A DNA stretch of 64,000 nt, from positions 124,001 to 188,000 of the forward strand of contig NZ_JADFFK010000004.1 of assembly GCF_015223355.1 (NCBI RefSeq), given 5' to 3'. Below are positions 18,140 to 25,614 of the stretch, piece after piece. The notes under the pieces were generated by a model. The model was not told where the DNA came from, ran no database searches, and worked only from the letters and a program-made list of their open reading frames with translations. This DNA is from Salipiger mangrovisoli. GTDB taxonomy: Bacteria > Pseudomonadota > Alphaproteobacteria > Rhodobacterales > Rhodobacteraceae. The position numbers were made by a program, and so were the translations under genes. Within the stretch, counting starts at the first letter, position 1, and every line of letters begins with the position of its first letter.

Positions 18140-18298
18140 CTACAGTCGGCGTTGCACCGCGCGCAGGGCGGTCTGTGCCAATCGAAGCTTCTGGCTGTGG
18201 CTCCGCTTCACCGGGCGTCGGCGAATGGGTCGGTTATGGCGGGTCTGGCTCGCGGCATAGCTCGAAGCCGCGCGGCGGATGATGTTGGCAAGGGACAT
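18140..18298 (-). CDS. Small basic protein of unknown function
   Basis: 52 residues beginning MSLANIIRRAAS and very rich in arginine/lysine (RPIRRRPVKRSHSQK). The start is chosen at 18298 because a near-perfect GAGGAGG ribosome site lies seven bases upstream; the frame remains open further upstream but without such a site. It lies downstream of the lipid operon on the same strand (about 100 bases after the CDP-alcohol transferase stop), so it could be its last gene or independent. It may bind nucleic acid or membrane lipid head groups; this is inferred from charge alone. Confidence 0.6.
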   Translation of the reverse strand: MSLANIIRRAASSYAASQTRHNRPIRRRPVKRSHSQKLRLAQTALRAVQRRL

Positions 18299-18401
18299 GG
18301 GATCCTCCTCGGGTCTGCCTGCGCCGCAGCGTCTCTGCGGGCGCTTCCCCGAAGAAACCCCTCGCACGCAGGCGCGGTTCCGCAAGTCCCGGCGCGCCTT
18401 A

Positions 18402-19004
18402 TCAAAACAGGCGCCAGCCCGCCCAGAGCCGCGTCAGAGTGGTCAACGCGCAGGCCCCCGCAAAGACCCAGGCCAGCGGCGCAAAGACCGAAGGCAGAAG
18501 GCAGAAGGCCACGAAGAGCGCGATGGTCTCCGCGCCTTCGGTCAGCCCCCCAAGATAGTAGATGCCCTTGCTCGGGTAGTCGGCCGCCGTCATGCCGCGC
18601 CGCTCGGCAATCAGCGAAAAGGCGAGGAAGGATGACCCGGTGCCGATGAAGCTTGCGATCAGCGCCGCCGCCGCCAGCGCATTGGCCTGCGGATTTGCCA
18701 GCGCGAAGCCCAGCGGGAAGAGCGCGTAGAACAGGAAGTCGAGCGCGATGTCGAGGAACGCGCCGCGGTCGGTGGCGCCCGCCCGGCGCGCGACCTCTCC
18801 ATCGAGCCCATCCGCCAGCCGGTTCAGCGCCAATCCGAGCAGCGCCAGCCCGAAAGCGCCGCAGGCGGCGGCGGCCGCCCCGGCCAGACCACAGGCGAAG
18901 CCGGCGATCGTGATCCAGTCGGCCCTGACCCCGCTGCGGTGCAGCACGCGGGCGACAGGATGCAGCAGCCGGCGCTGCAAGGGCAGGAGAAAGGCGTCGA
19001 TCAT
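18402..19004 (-). CDS. CDP-alcohol phosphatidyltransferase family protein
   Basis: 200-residue integral membrane enzyme (about five to six membrane segments). The family motif D-x2-DG-x2-AR-x8-G-x3-D-x3-D is visible in LADGLDGEVARRAGATDRG followed by FLDIALD. Such enzymes move a phosphatidyl (or similar) group from CDP-diacylglycerol to an alcohol such as glycerol phosphate or inositol phosphate. Last of five co-directional genes (22317 to 18402), suggesting a role in phospholipid or glycolipid synthesis. The alcohol acceptor cannot be predicted. Confidence 0.88.
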   Translation of the reverse strand: MIDAFLLPLQRRLLHPVARVLHRSGVRADWITIAGFACGLAGAAAAACGAFGLALLGLALNRLADGLDGEVARRAGATDRGAFLDIALDFLFYALFPLGFALANPQANALAAAALIASFIGTGSSFLAFSLIAERRGMTAADYPSKGIYYLGGLTEGAETIALFVAFCLLPSVFAPLAWVFAGACALTTLTRLWAGWRLF

Positions 19005-19051
19005 GGCGCCAAGTCTTGGACCGGCTGCCGCCGACGTTCAAGCCGCGGCGC

Positions 19052-19753
19052 TCAGAAGACCCTTGCCGCCCGCAGCGCCAGAACCTGCCGGATCGTTTCG
19101 GCGGGCGGGACGGTGCGGAAGATGTCGCCCATCATCGCGAGGTCGGCACGCAACCCGGCGATCCGGCCACCGCGCTTATCGTGTTTCCACGGGCTTTCGA
19201 CTCCGGGCCAGCGGACGACCGCAACGCGCAGGCCAGCCTCGATCCACAGGCGGTTCATGAAGACCTCGAGCCCAAAGCGCGGCAGCGCCAGCAGCGTCTC
19301 GACCTGCGCCGCCAGCACGTCACGCGGCATCACCCGCTCGCCCGAGATGTAGTCGATGCCGATCATCCGCCAGAGCAGCGGGGCATTGCGCCTCAGGCTG
19401 ATCGCCGCCCCCGCCCGCCCTTCGAGCACCGGCGCTGCCAGCGCGCTGATCTGCCCCGCATCAAGCCCGATCAGATCGCTGTCGAGCAGCAGCACATGGG
19501 TGCCCCGCGCCTCGGCGATGCCACGTGCGACGGCACGGGTCTTGCCGCCATTGTCCGGCTGGCGCAGCACGCGCAGCCGGCTGTGGCCCTGCCCCGCCGC
19601 CTCGGCCACTTCGGCGGTGCCGTCGCCGGAGCCGTCGTCCACCACCACCACCTCATCGATCAGCGGGTGATCCAGCACGGCCCCCAGCACGGCCGCGATG
19701 CGCGGTGCCTCGTTGTAGGCGGGGATGATGCAGCTGAGCCTGCAGGCGGTCAC
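19052..19753 (-). CDS. Family 2 glycosyltransferase
   Basis: 233 residues with a GT-A fold: CIIPAYNEAPRI at the N-terminus, VVVDDGSGDGT, and the metal-binding LLLDSDLIGL (DSD). Resembles dolichyl/polyprenyl-phosphate mannosyl- or glucosyltransferases but has no C-terminal membrane segments. Overlaps the dedA gene by 4 bp (ATGA), so it is translationally coupled. Likely glycosylates a lipid made by the same operon (inference). Confidence 0.87.
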   Translation of the reverse strand: MTACRLSCIIPAYNEAPRIAAVLGAVLDHPLIDEVVVVDDGSGDGTAEVAEAAGQGHSRLRVLRQPDNGGKTRAVARGIAEARGTHVLLLDSDLIGLDAGQISALAAPVLEGRAGAAISLRRNAPLLWRMIGIDYISGERVMPRDVLAAQVETLLALPRFGLEVFMNRLWIEAGLRVAVVRWPGVESPWKHDKRGGRIAGLRADLAMMGDIFRTVPPAETIRQVLALRAARVF

Positions 19754-20346
19754 GGCTTGCCCCCCAGCTTGAGCCCGGTCTTCATCCCGCGCCGCAGCAT
19801 CCAGGCCGCGCCGAAGAGCACCAGCCCGCCCAGCAGCACCAGCGAGACGCGGGCGATCCAGTTGTCGATCTGGCTGTAAGCCGAGCCCAGAGTGTAGCCA
19901 AGCGCGACGAAGAACAGGCTCTTGGGGATGGTCGCAAGCGTGTTGACCCAGAAGAAACGCCAGATCGGCATCTTCGCCAGCCCCGCGGCCACAAGGATCG
20001 GCGCACCGGCGCTATGGGTGATCTTGCCAATCACCAGCGTGCGCCCCCCCTTGTGATGGAAATGCCCGGCCAGCGCTCCGACCCGCGCGCGATTCAGCCC
20101 CATCTTCATCAGCCAGCCCTGTGGCAGGCGGTTCAACCCCCAGCGCCCGATGCCATAGAGCAGCATGTCTCCCGCGATGTCGGCGGCGATCACAACGATC
20201 GTGACACTGAGAATGTCGAGCAGGCCGCGGCTGGCGAGCCAGGCCGCGATCACCGTGACGATCGGCCCCTCGAGCATGGCGATGGGGGCAAGGATCGCCA
20301 GGCCCTCCTTGGCGATGAGCGCGGTTACCGTTTCAAGTCCGATCAA
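19750..20346 (-). CDS. DedA family membrane protein
   Basis: 198 residues, four to five membrane segments. DedA/VTT-domain features: the G-x(4-6)-E-x2-I re-entrant region early (APIAMLEGPIVT) and ADIAGDMLLYGIGRW, then KITHSAGAPILVAAGLAKMPIWRFFWVN in the centre. DedA proteins flip undecaprenyl phosphate or phospholipids across the membrane. Inside this lipid operon it is a natural candidate to move lipid or lipid carrier between leaflets. Confidence 0.88.
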   Translation of the reverse strand: MIGLETVTALIAKEGLAILAPIAMLEGPIVTVIAAWLASRGLLDILSVTIVVIAADIAGDMLLYGIGRWGLNRLPQGWLMKMGLNRARVGALAGHFHHKGGRTLVIGKITHSAGAPILVAAGLAKMPIWRFFWVNTLATIPKSLFFVALGYTLGSAYSQIDNWIARVSLVLLGGLVLFGAAWMLRRGMKTGLKLGGKP

Positions 20347-20350
20347 GGTT

Positions 20351-21487
20351 CTACTCCGCAGGCCCCGCAGCCGTCTTCAAGGGGCCGCCCGGCGCCATGT
20401 CCGTTCCGCGCCAGGAGATGTCGCGTCCTGCCCATGTGGCCACCCAGATCGCCGGAAGCAAGAGGTCGCGCACCAGCATGGCGGCAACGTCCCGCGGTCC
20501 GGCAGGCCAGCCCGCCACGCGGCACAGGGCCCATTCCGCAGCATACCACATGCCCAGAAGCGCGGGGAGTGTCCAAAGGCTCGTCCCGAACATGGACATC
20601 ACGCCCATCAGACCGATGAGCGGCAGAAGCGGCCCCTGCGCGATCTCTCCCAGAAAGAGCCCCGGAAAGCCATCGCGCCGCACCCGCGACCAACGCAGTT
20701 GCCGATCCCAGACCGCGCGGGGTTTCCGCGCCCCGATCGGCTGGCAGAAGAGCCGCCGCGCCAAGCGCACCTTCAACCCCTGCGCGCGCACCATCTTGGT
20801 CGAGGCCACGTCCTCCGCCAAGTTGCGCCCCAACCCTTCCAGCCCTCCGCCCGCCTCCAGCACCGCGCGCTTCCAGAACAGCGTCTTGCCCTGCGCGAAG
20901 CCAATCCCGAGGCTGTCCGCTGCCAGTTGCCAGCGGCCCTGCGAACTGTTGAGAAAGGCGCATTCGACCGCGCCCCAGAAGTTCTCGGGACGGCTGCCCG
21001 CGGGCGGGGCAGACACGAGACCCGTGTCATCGCGCCAGGTCGCGACCAGCCGGCTCAGGTAGTCGCGGTCGAGAAGCAGGTTGCTGTCGGTCATCACCAG
21101 CGCATCGCTCCGCGCGGCAGCAACGCCCTTGAACAGGTTGTTGAGCTTGGGATTGCCAGTCAGACGCTGCTCGCCGATGAGCAGCCGCGCGGCGACATGC
21201 GGGTGCTCGGCGATCAGCCGACGCACAAGCGGCACCGCGGCATCCTCTTCGCGCGCAGCGCAGAAGATCACCTCATAGCTGGGGTAGGCCTGCCGGAACG
21301 ACGATCGCAGCGTCTCCTCGTCGAAGCTGTCGAGCCCGCAGACCGGGCGGATCAGCGACAGGAAAGGCTTCTCGCGCGGCTCGTACTTCGGGCCAGGCGC
21401 GACGTAGCGCCAGCCTGCCAGCGCGGCGCTCGCCAGATGGATGGCCAAGGGCACAAGGATCAGCAGGGAAAAAGCAATCAGCATCAC
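20351..21487 (-). CDS. Membrane glycosyltransferase, ceramide-glucosyltransferase-like (GT21; Agt/Pgt type)
   Basis: 378 residues with an N-terminal membrane anchor, a cytosolic GT-A domain and two to three C-terminal membrane segments. The GT21 pattern is complete: D-containing MTDSNLLL, a third aspartate in GRNLAEDVASTKMV, and the acceptor motif RQLRW. In Agrobacterium, Mesorhizobium and roseobacters, GT21 enzymes glucosylate diacylglycerol to make glycolipids that replace phospholipids under phosphate stress (established). A 4-bp overlap with the upstream metallophosphoesterase couples the two genes. True ceramide glucosylation is the alternative. Confidence 0.85.
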   Translation of the reverse strand: MMLIAFSLLILVPLAIHLASAALAGWRYVAPGPKYEPREKPFLSLIRPVCGLDSFDEETLRSSFRQAYPSYEVIFCAAREEDAAVPLVRRLIAEHPHVAARLLIGEQRLTGNPKLNNLFKGVAAARSDALVMTDSNLLLDRDYLSRLVATWRDDTGLVSAPPAGSRPENFWGAVECAFLNSSQGRWQLAADSLGIGFAQGKTLFWKRAVLEAGGGLEGLGRNLAEDVASTKMVRAQGLKVRLARRLFCQPIGARKPRAVWDRQLRWSRVRRDGFPGLFLGEIAQGPLLPLIGLMGVMSMFGTSLWTLPALLGMWYAAEWALCRVAGWPAGPRDVAAMLVRDLLLPAIWVATWAGRDISWRGTDMAPGGPLKTAAGPAE

Positions 21488-22317
21488 ATCGCCCCCTCCG
21501 CCAGTGCGCCATCCTCGGCGGGGCGTTGCTGGGCTGCCGGGCGCGGCAGCGCCTTGGCCACGGGCACGGGCTCGTAGCTGAGCAGGCGCATCTTGCCGTC
21601 GAAATCCTCGGCAAGCGCGGTCAGGCTATCGACCCAGTCGCCGCAATTGGCATAGACGAGCCCGTTGTGCTGGCGCAGCCCCGGCTTGTGCGAATGACCG
21701 CAGATCACCCCCATGGCCCCGGCAGCCCCTGCCAGCTTGGTCAGCTTGCGCTCGAAGCCACCGCCCATGGCCAGCAGGTTGTTGGCGGCCGCGAGCACCC
21801 GGTCGACGAAGCTCTGTTCCCATTCGGTCAGGCCCGCGCGGCGGCGCAGGTACCCGTCAAGCTGGCGCAGCATCGCGTCGGCACGGCTTCCGAGCCGGGT
21901 CATGAAATGCCAGCGCAGGATGCGCGGGTCGCATTGGTCGCCGTGCAGCACAAGGTAGTGTCGCCCGTCAGCCGCCTTGTGAACAACCGCCTCGCGCAGC
22001 TCCCAGCCCTCGATCGCGGCATCGGGCGCGCGCATCCTGGCATCGTGGTTGCCCGGAAGGTAAACCACGCGGGTGCCCGCCTTCGCCCGCGCCCGAAGCT
22101 CGGCCATGATCGCGTCATGCGCCGCCGCCCAGTGCAAACGCCCGCCGTGCCAGAGATCGAAGATGTCACCCACGAGATAGATGGTCTCTGCCTCGACCCC
22201 CCGCAGAAAATCGAGGATCGGACCGGCGCGGCAGGCACGTGCACCCAGGTGCAGATCGGAAATGAACAGGCTGCGATAGGGCGTGCGGGCGTCTCGGCCA
22301 TCGGAAAATCTCGGCAT
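21484..22317 (-). CDS. Calcineurin-like metallophosphoesterase, PlcP/LpxH-like
   Basis: 277 residues. Binuclear metal motifs in order: DLHLG, GDIFDLW, GNHDAR, HGDQCD, and GHSHKP. Usually labelled UDP-2,3-diacylglucosamine diphosphatase, but the family member PlcP (Sinorhizobium, roseobacters) acts as a phospholipase C turning phospholipid into diacylglycerol (established). The immediate downstream GT21 enzyme that would use diacylglycerol strongly favours PlcP over LpxH. The start is set at ATG 22317 (AAGGA 10 bases upstream); a GTG at 22335 is possible. Confidence 0.85.
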   Translation of the reverse strand: MPRFSDGRDARTPYRSLFISDLHLGARACRAGPILDFLRGVEAETIYLVGDIFDLWHGGRLHWAAAHDAIMAELRARAKAGTRVVYLPGNHDARMRAPDAAIEGWELREAVVHKAADGRHYLVLHGDQCDPRILRWHFMTRLGSRADAMLRQLDGYLRRRAGLTEWEQSFVDRVLAAANNLLAMGGGFERKLTKLAGAAGAMGVICGHSHKPGLRQHNGLVYANCGDWVDSLTALAEDFDGKMRLLSYEPVPVAKALPRPAAQQRPAEDGALAEGAM

Positions 22318-22366
22318 CCGGGCATGTTCCTTCACTGTTCGCCCGCCTTATGGCGTCTCGTTGTAT

Positions 22367-22379
22367 CGTCAATGTGACG
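22367..22379. promoter_or_regulatory. Short dyad upstream of the lipid operon
   Basis: CGTCA-ATG-TGACG is a perfect 5-bp inverted repeat 50 bases upstream of the first gene. The surrounding 18 bases (22363-22380) resemble a Pho box only weakly. It could be an operator; no regulator is assigned. Confidence 0.35.
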
Positions 22380-22518
22380 CTGCAAGCGCAGAAACGCGCA
22401 GATATCGCCTATGGTTCCCCCCCAGCCCCAAGATACGGTCACGCGCCCGCGATGCCCCCCTTGGGCGCACCGGTCCGCTGCAGACGCACCCAGCCCCGCG
22501 GGCCGAAGCACTGAACCC

Positions 22519-23319
22519 CTATTTCGGGAACAGCAGCGTCACGCCAAAGCGGGCGCCCCATCCCTCTGGTCCGTTCGGTGCGGACTCCGCGTAATAGCGC
22601 ACACCGCCCTGCCAGCTCACCGGAGTGCCGCCGATGTTGGTCAGCTTCGACGCAAGCAGCCCGATCGGCGCGGAATCCGTGTCATTGACCCAGTCGTGGG
22701 TCCATTCCGCCTGCAGCGTCGCGGTCCAGCCATTGTCATAGGCGTAGGCCAGGAAGGGCTGCGTGAAGGTCGAGTCGATCTCGACCGGGCCATCCCAGTC
22801 CCACAGGTGGTTGGCAAGCAGGCCCATCGTCCAGGGGCCACTCTGTTTCAGCACCACGCCGGTCACGCCGGCCGCGAAGGTGTCAAGTCCAAGGTCGTCT
22901 TCGCTCGCCGTGGGGAAGAGGAAGGCTGGGCCGACGCCCCAGATCAGCCCGCCGTCGCTCGGCGTCGGAGAAAAGAAGAAGCTCTGCGTGGTGTCGCCCA
23001 GGCCCCAGGCGTCCTCGCCTTCCGAGGGCAGGTTGTATTGCGACACCACCGGCACGATCGTTCGCGAAATAAGGTTCCACCCGCCGCCAAGATCGAAGGG
23101 AATGACCGGCTGGATGTTCATCGTCCAGCGCTCGCCCTTGTCCTTGGGGCCGATGTTGTCGTCGAAATTGAACTGGAAGGGCACCGAGATCAGCGACGCC
23201 ACCGGATTGGACAGCTGCTTTTGCAGATCCGCCGCATCGGAGGGCGATTGGGCGAGGGCCGGAGCCGCAGGCAACGTGATGGCAAGCCCTGCTCCGAGGG
23301 CTCGGGACAAATACGTCAT
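22519..23319 (-). CDS. Neuromedin-U-like outer-membrane/transporter-type protein
   Basis: 266 residues with a signal peptide (MTYLSRALGAGLAITLPAAPALAQ). The mature start QKQLSNPVASLISVPFQ is the hallmark of a family loosely annotated neuromedin U; the rest is an aromatic-rich beta-strand protein ending LLFPK, consistent with an outer-membrane channel. Function is unproven; homologues sit near phenol or lipid metabolism genes. The start at 23319 is supported by GGAG eleven bases upstream and by the signal peptide. Its own promoter region lies at 23320-23420. Confidence 0.78.
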   Translation of the reverse strand: MTYLSRALGAGLAITLPAAPALAQSPSDAADLQKQLSNPVASLISVPFQFNFDDNIGPKDKGERWTMNIQPVIPFDLGGGWNLISRTIVPVVSQYNLPSEGEDAWGLGDTTQSFFFSPTPSDGGLIWGVGPAFLFPTASEDDLGLDTFAAGVTGVVLKQSGPWTMGLLANHLWDWDGPVEIDSTFTQPFLAYAYDNGWTATLQAEWTHDWVNDTDSAPIGLLASKLTNIGGTPVSWQGGVRYYAESAPNGPEGWGARFGVTLLFPK

Positions 23320-23381
23320 GGGAGCGCTCCAATAAAATGTCATGCGGAAAAAGTTTCGAAGTCACACTCGGTAAAAGCGTA

Positions 23382-23394
23382 GGCCAAATTGGCC
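23382..23394. promoter_or_regulatory. GGCCAAATTGGCC dyad upstream of the outer-membrane protein gene
   Basis: A perfect 6-bp arm inverted repeat about 65 bases upstream of the start at 23319, in an AT-richer stretch. Plausible operator, no known regulator. Confidence 0.35.
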
Positions 23395-23560
23395 AAAGTG
23401 CGAAACAACTTTTGCGCGCATGACGTTGCCCCGGCGGAAACCAGACAATCCAGCAACGCTCCCGCGCGCTGAAAAGGCCACGGGCCAAAGGGGGCCGACC
23501 CGCGCGGCGCGGAAACCCAGATCAATTTTCGAGAAAAGACAGCACCCTTGTCCTGGTGCT

Positions 23561-23636
23561 TGGCAGGGGCAGCAGGGTTCGAACCCGCGACCTACGGTTT
23601 TGGAGACCGTCGCTCTACCAGCTGAGCTATACCCCT
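23561..23636 (-). tRNA. tRNA-Trp (anticodon CCA)
   Basis: 76-nt cloverleaf on the minus strand. The acceptor stem AGGGGTA pairs with TGCCCCT (one G-T pair); the D arm contains GCTCAGCTGGTAGAGC, the anticodon stem ACGGT/ACCGT encloses CTCCAAA (anticodon CCA), the T arm contains GGTTCGAAC, and the 3' CCA is encoded. Confidence 0.97.
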
Positions 23637-23748
23637 GTGTGCTGCGCTCTCTAGAAGGTTCTGAAGGCGTGGTCAACCGGGTATCGGCGGGAAAATCGGC
23701 TTCCCTTGCGCAGCCCCGAAATCCCCCGCGAACCGCGGCCTTCCAGCA

Positions 23749-23940
23749 TCACTCGCCGCCCTCCGGTGGCTGATACGTCAGCAGGAGCTTGTAGCCGCAG
23801 ATTGCCCCCAGCCCGAGAAAGACCACTGCCCATCCCGGCGAGCCGACCCGCGTCTCGACAGCGCCCCAGCCGAAACAGACGAGCGTGACCGCGACGCGCA
23901 GCCAGAGCGGGCGGAAGAAGGGATGCGAAAAGTCGAACAC
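23749..23940 (-). CDS. Small two-span membrane protein
   Basis: 63 residues, beginning MFDFSHPFFRPLWLRV, with two hydrophobic segments (about 14-28 and 36-53). Similar short proteins (possibly DUF3329) are common in Rhodobacteraceae; function unknown. The ATG has an AGGAGAC site upstream. It stands between tRNA-Trp and the PPC protein with no operon partner. Confidence 0.72.
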   Translation of the reverse strand: MFDFSHPFFRPLWLRVAVTLVCFGWGAVETRVGSPGWAVVFLGLGAICGYKLLLTYQPPEGGE

Positions 23941-24178
23941 GGGGGGTCTCCTGCCTCGGGTACCCCCTTTCTAACAGCAAGCGGAACGCCGGGTCACTGC
24001 CGAAGGCCTCGTTGTTCCTTCAGCGCCCCGGCACGGGCGCCATTTGGCGATCACCGCTGCGCCCGCCGACCGGAATGAGGCGGCAAAATGACTTGGAATG
24101 CGCGCGCCGCGTCCCCTCAAGCGCAACCTTGGCGCGAATATCTTGGGAAATTCGGCCATGATATGGCATCCTCGGCAC

Positions 24179-24604
24179 ATGGACCCTGAGCTGAAATCCC
24201 GCTGGCCCGGTGCCGCGATGCGCTTCCTCGCCCTGCGGCTCTTGCCGGGTGACGATCTGCGTTCGGCGCTCGACCTGGCCTTCCGCGCAGAGCGCGAGCA
24301 CGCGGGCTTCGTGGTCGCATGTGTCGGCAGCCTGAGCAAGGTCTGCCTGCGCCCGGCGGGGCTCGACACGCCGATGGCCCTTGAGGTGACGCTCGAAATC
24401 GTCTCGCTGTCGGGCACCTTCTCCGAGAATGGCCCGCACCTGCACATCTCGGTCTCGGATTCCAAGGGCACCATGCTTGGCGGTCACCTGCTTGAGGGGT
24501 CGATCGTGCGCACCACCGCAGAGGTCGTCATCGGCCTCGCCCCGGTGCATTTCCGCCGCATGGTCGATCCGCGCACGGGGTACCCCGAACTGCATTTCGA
24601 CTGA
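24179..24604 (+). CDS. PPC/DUF296 domain protein
   Basis: 141 residues forming a single PPC (plants and prokaryotes conserved, DUF296) domain. The signature G-PHLHISVSD-x5-MLGGHLLEG-x-IVRTTAEVVI is visible at about 82-118. In plants the domain is attached to AT-hook DNA-binding motifs; stand-alone bacterial forms are trimers of unknown function, some binding metal through the histidines. The start is uncertain; 24158 is an in-frame alternative. Confidence 0.85.
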   Translation: MDPELKSRWPGAAMRFLALRLLPGDDLRSALDLAFRAEREHAGFVVACVGSLSKVCLRPAGLDTPMALEVTLEIVSLSGTFSENGPHLHISVSDSKGTMLGGHLLEGSIVRTTAEVVIGLAPVHFRRMVDPRTGYPELHFD

Positions 24605-24625
24605 TCCACCCCGCGCCCCGCCGCC

Positions 24626-24688
24626 CTTTCTTCTAGGTCCAAGTATCCCGGGGGAGTCCGCCAGCGGCGGACGGGGGCAGCGCCCCCG
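24626..24688 (+). repeat. Structured intergenic repeat, copy 1
   Basis: About 63 bases composed of a CTTTCTTCTAGG box, AA-TATCCCGGGG, a GTCCGCC/GGCGGAC hairpin and a GGGGGCAGCGCCCCC palindrome. The same order of elements recurs in opposite orientation at 30799-30858. Looks like a REP-type dispersed element. Confidence 0.7.
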
Positions 24689-24696
24689 TGGCGATT

Positions 24697-25467
24697 TCAG
24701 CCAAAGAAAGCCCGCCGCAGCAGGTTCAGCGCCGCCACCAGCAGCACGATCAGCGTCAGCTTGCGGAACATCGACTGGTCGATTCGGTCGTGGACGCGCC
24801 GCCCCAGCCACATGCCCGCCATCGCCGGGACCAGCAACGCCGCCGAGAAGGGCGCGGTCTGCGCGCTGAACACGCCCGAGACCGTATGCGCCGCGACCAG
24901 GGCAATCGCGCCCAACCCGTAGGCCACGCCCTGGACACGGATCTGATCGCGCTTCTCGGTGCCGATCGCCGTGAGGTAGGCCACGAACGGGGGCCCCCAG
25001 ACGCCGGACATACCGCCGATGAACCCGGCCACCGCGCCCACGGTCGCCTCGATGCGCGGCGTCGACCCGTTGGGCAGGTTGGGTTTCCATCCCGCGAGCT
25101 GCAACAGGCAGAAAACGAAGACCGGCCCGCCGATCATCGCCAGCAGCACCTGCACCGGCAGCACCCGGACCAGTTGCGCCGAGATCGCCAGCATGGCCAA
25201 GGCCACCACCAGCAGCACCTTGAAGCGTTTCGCCGTCTCCCATGCCGCGCGCGGACCTTCGCCGAGGGCCTGCAGAGCATTGGTGGCCACCGTCGGCAGG
25301 ATCAACCCGGCCAGCGCCAGTTCGGGGGACACCAGCGAGCCCAACCCCGAGATCATGATCATCGGCATGGCGAAACCGACCATGCCTTTGATCAGGCCGG
25401 CAAGTGCTGCAACAGCGAAGGCGAGCGCCAGGACCGGCGGCGATACAAGAGTGAGAAGCGCATCCAT
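24697..25467 (-). CDS. TauE/SafE family membrane transporter
   Basis: 256 residues, seven to eight membrane segments, with the duplicated TauE core (for example GLIKGMVGFAMPMI near residue 24 and GGMSGVWGPPFVAYL near 155). Members export sulfite, sulfoacetate or related organic anions; the true substrate is unknown. Divergent from mcd. No sulfur-metabolism gene is adjacent. Confidence 0.85.
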   Translation of the reverse strand: MDALLTLVSPPVLALAFAVAALAGLIKGMVGFAMPMIMISGLGSLVSPELALAGLILPTVATNALQALGEGPRAAWETAKRFKVLLVVALAMLAISAQLVRVLPVQVLLAMIGGPVFVFCLLQLAGWKPNLPNGSTPRIEATVGAVAGFIGGMSGVWGPPFVAYLTAIGTEKRDQIRVQGVAYGLGAIALVAAHTVSGVFSAQTAPFSAALLVPAMAGMWLGRRVHDRIDQSMFRKLTLIVLLVAALNLLRRAFFG

Positions 25468-25614
25468 AAGCCGCTCATATCACGGGCGGATCAGTCGGGC
25501 AGCCTCAATCGGCAAGGTAATAAGTGCAACCATTACATCGCCACTTGAGCATTTTTGTTGCGCTGCGAGTGCAAAGTCGCTATCCCCGTCCCTTGCAGGA
25601 CGAGGAGATGATTC

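Noticed and set aside
22363-22380. Pho box upstream of the lipid operon
   Set aside because: The two 7-base halves match the CTGTCAT-type consensus poorly; kept only as an unassigned dyad.
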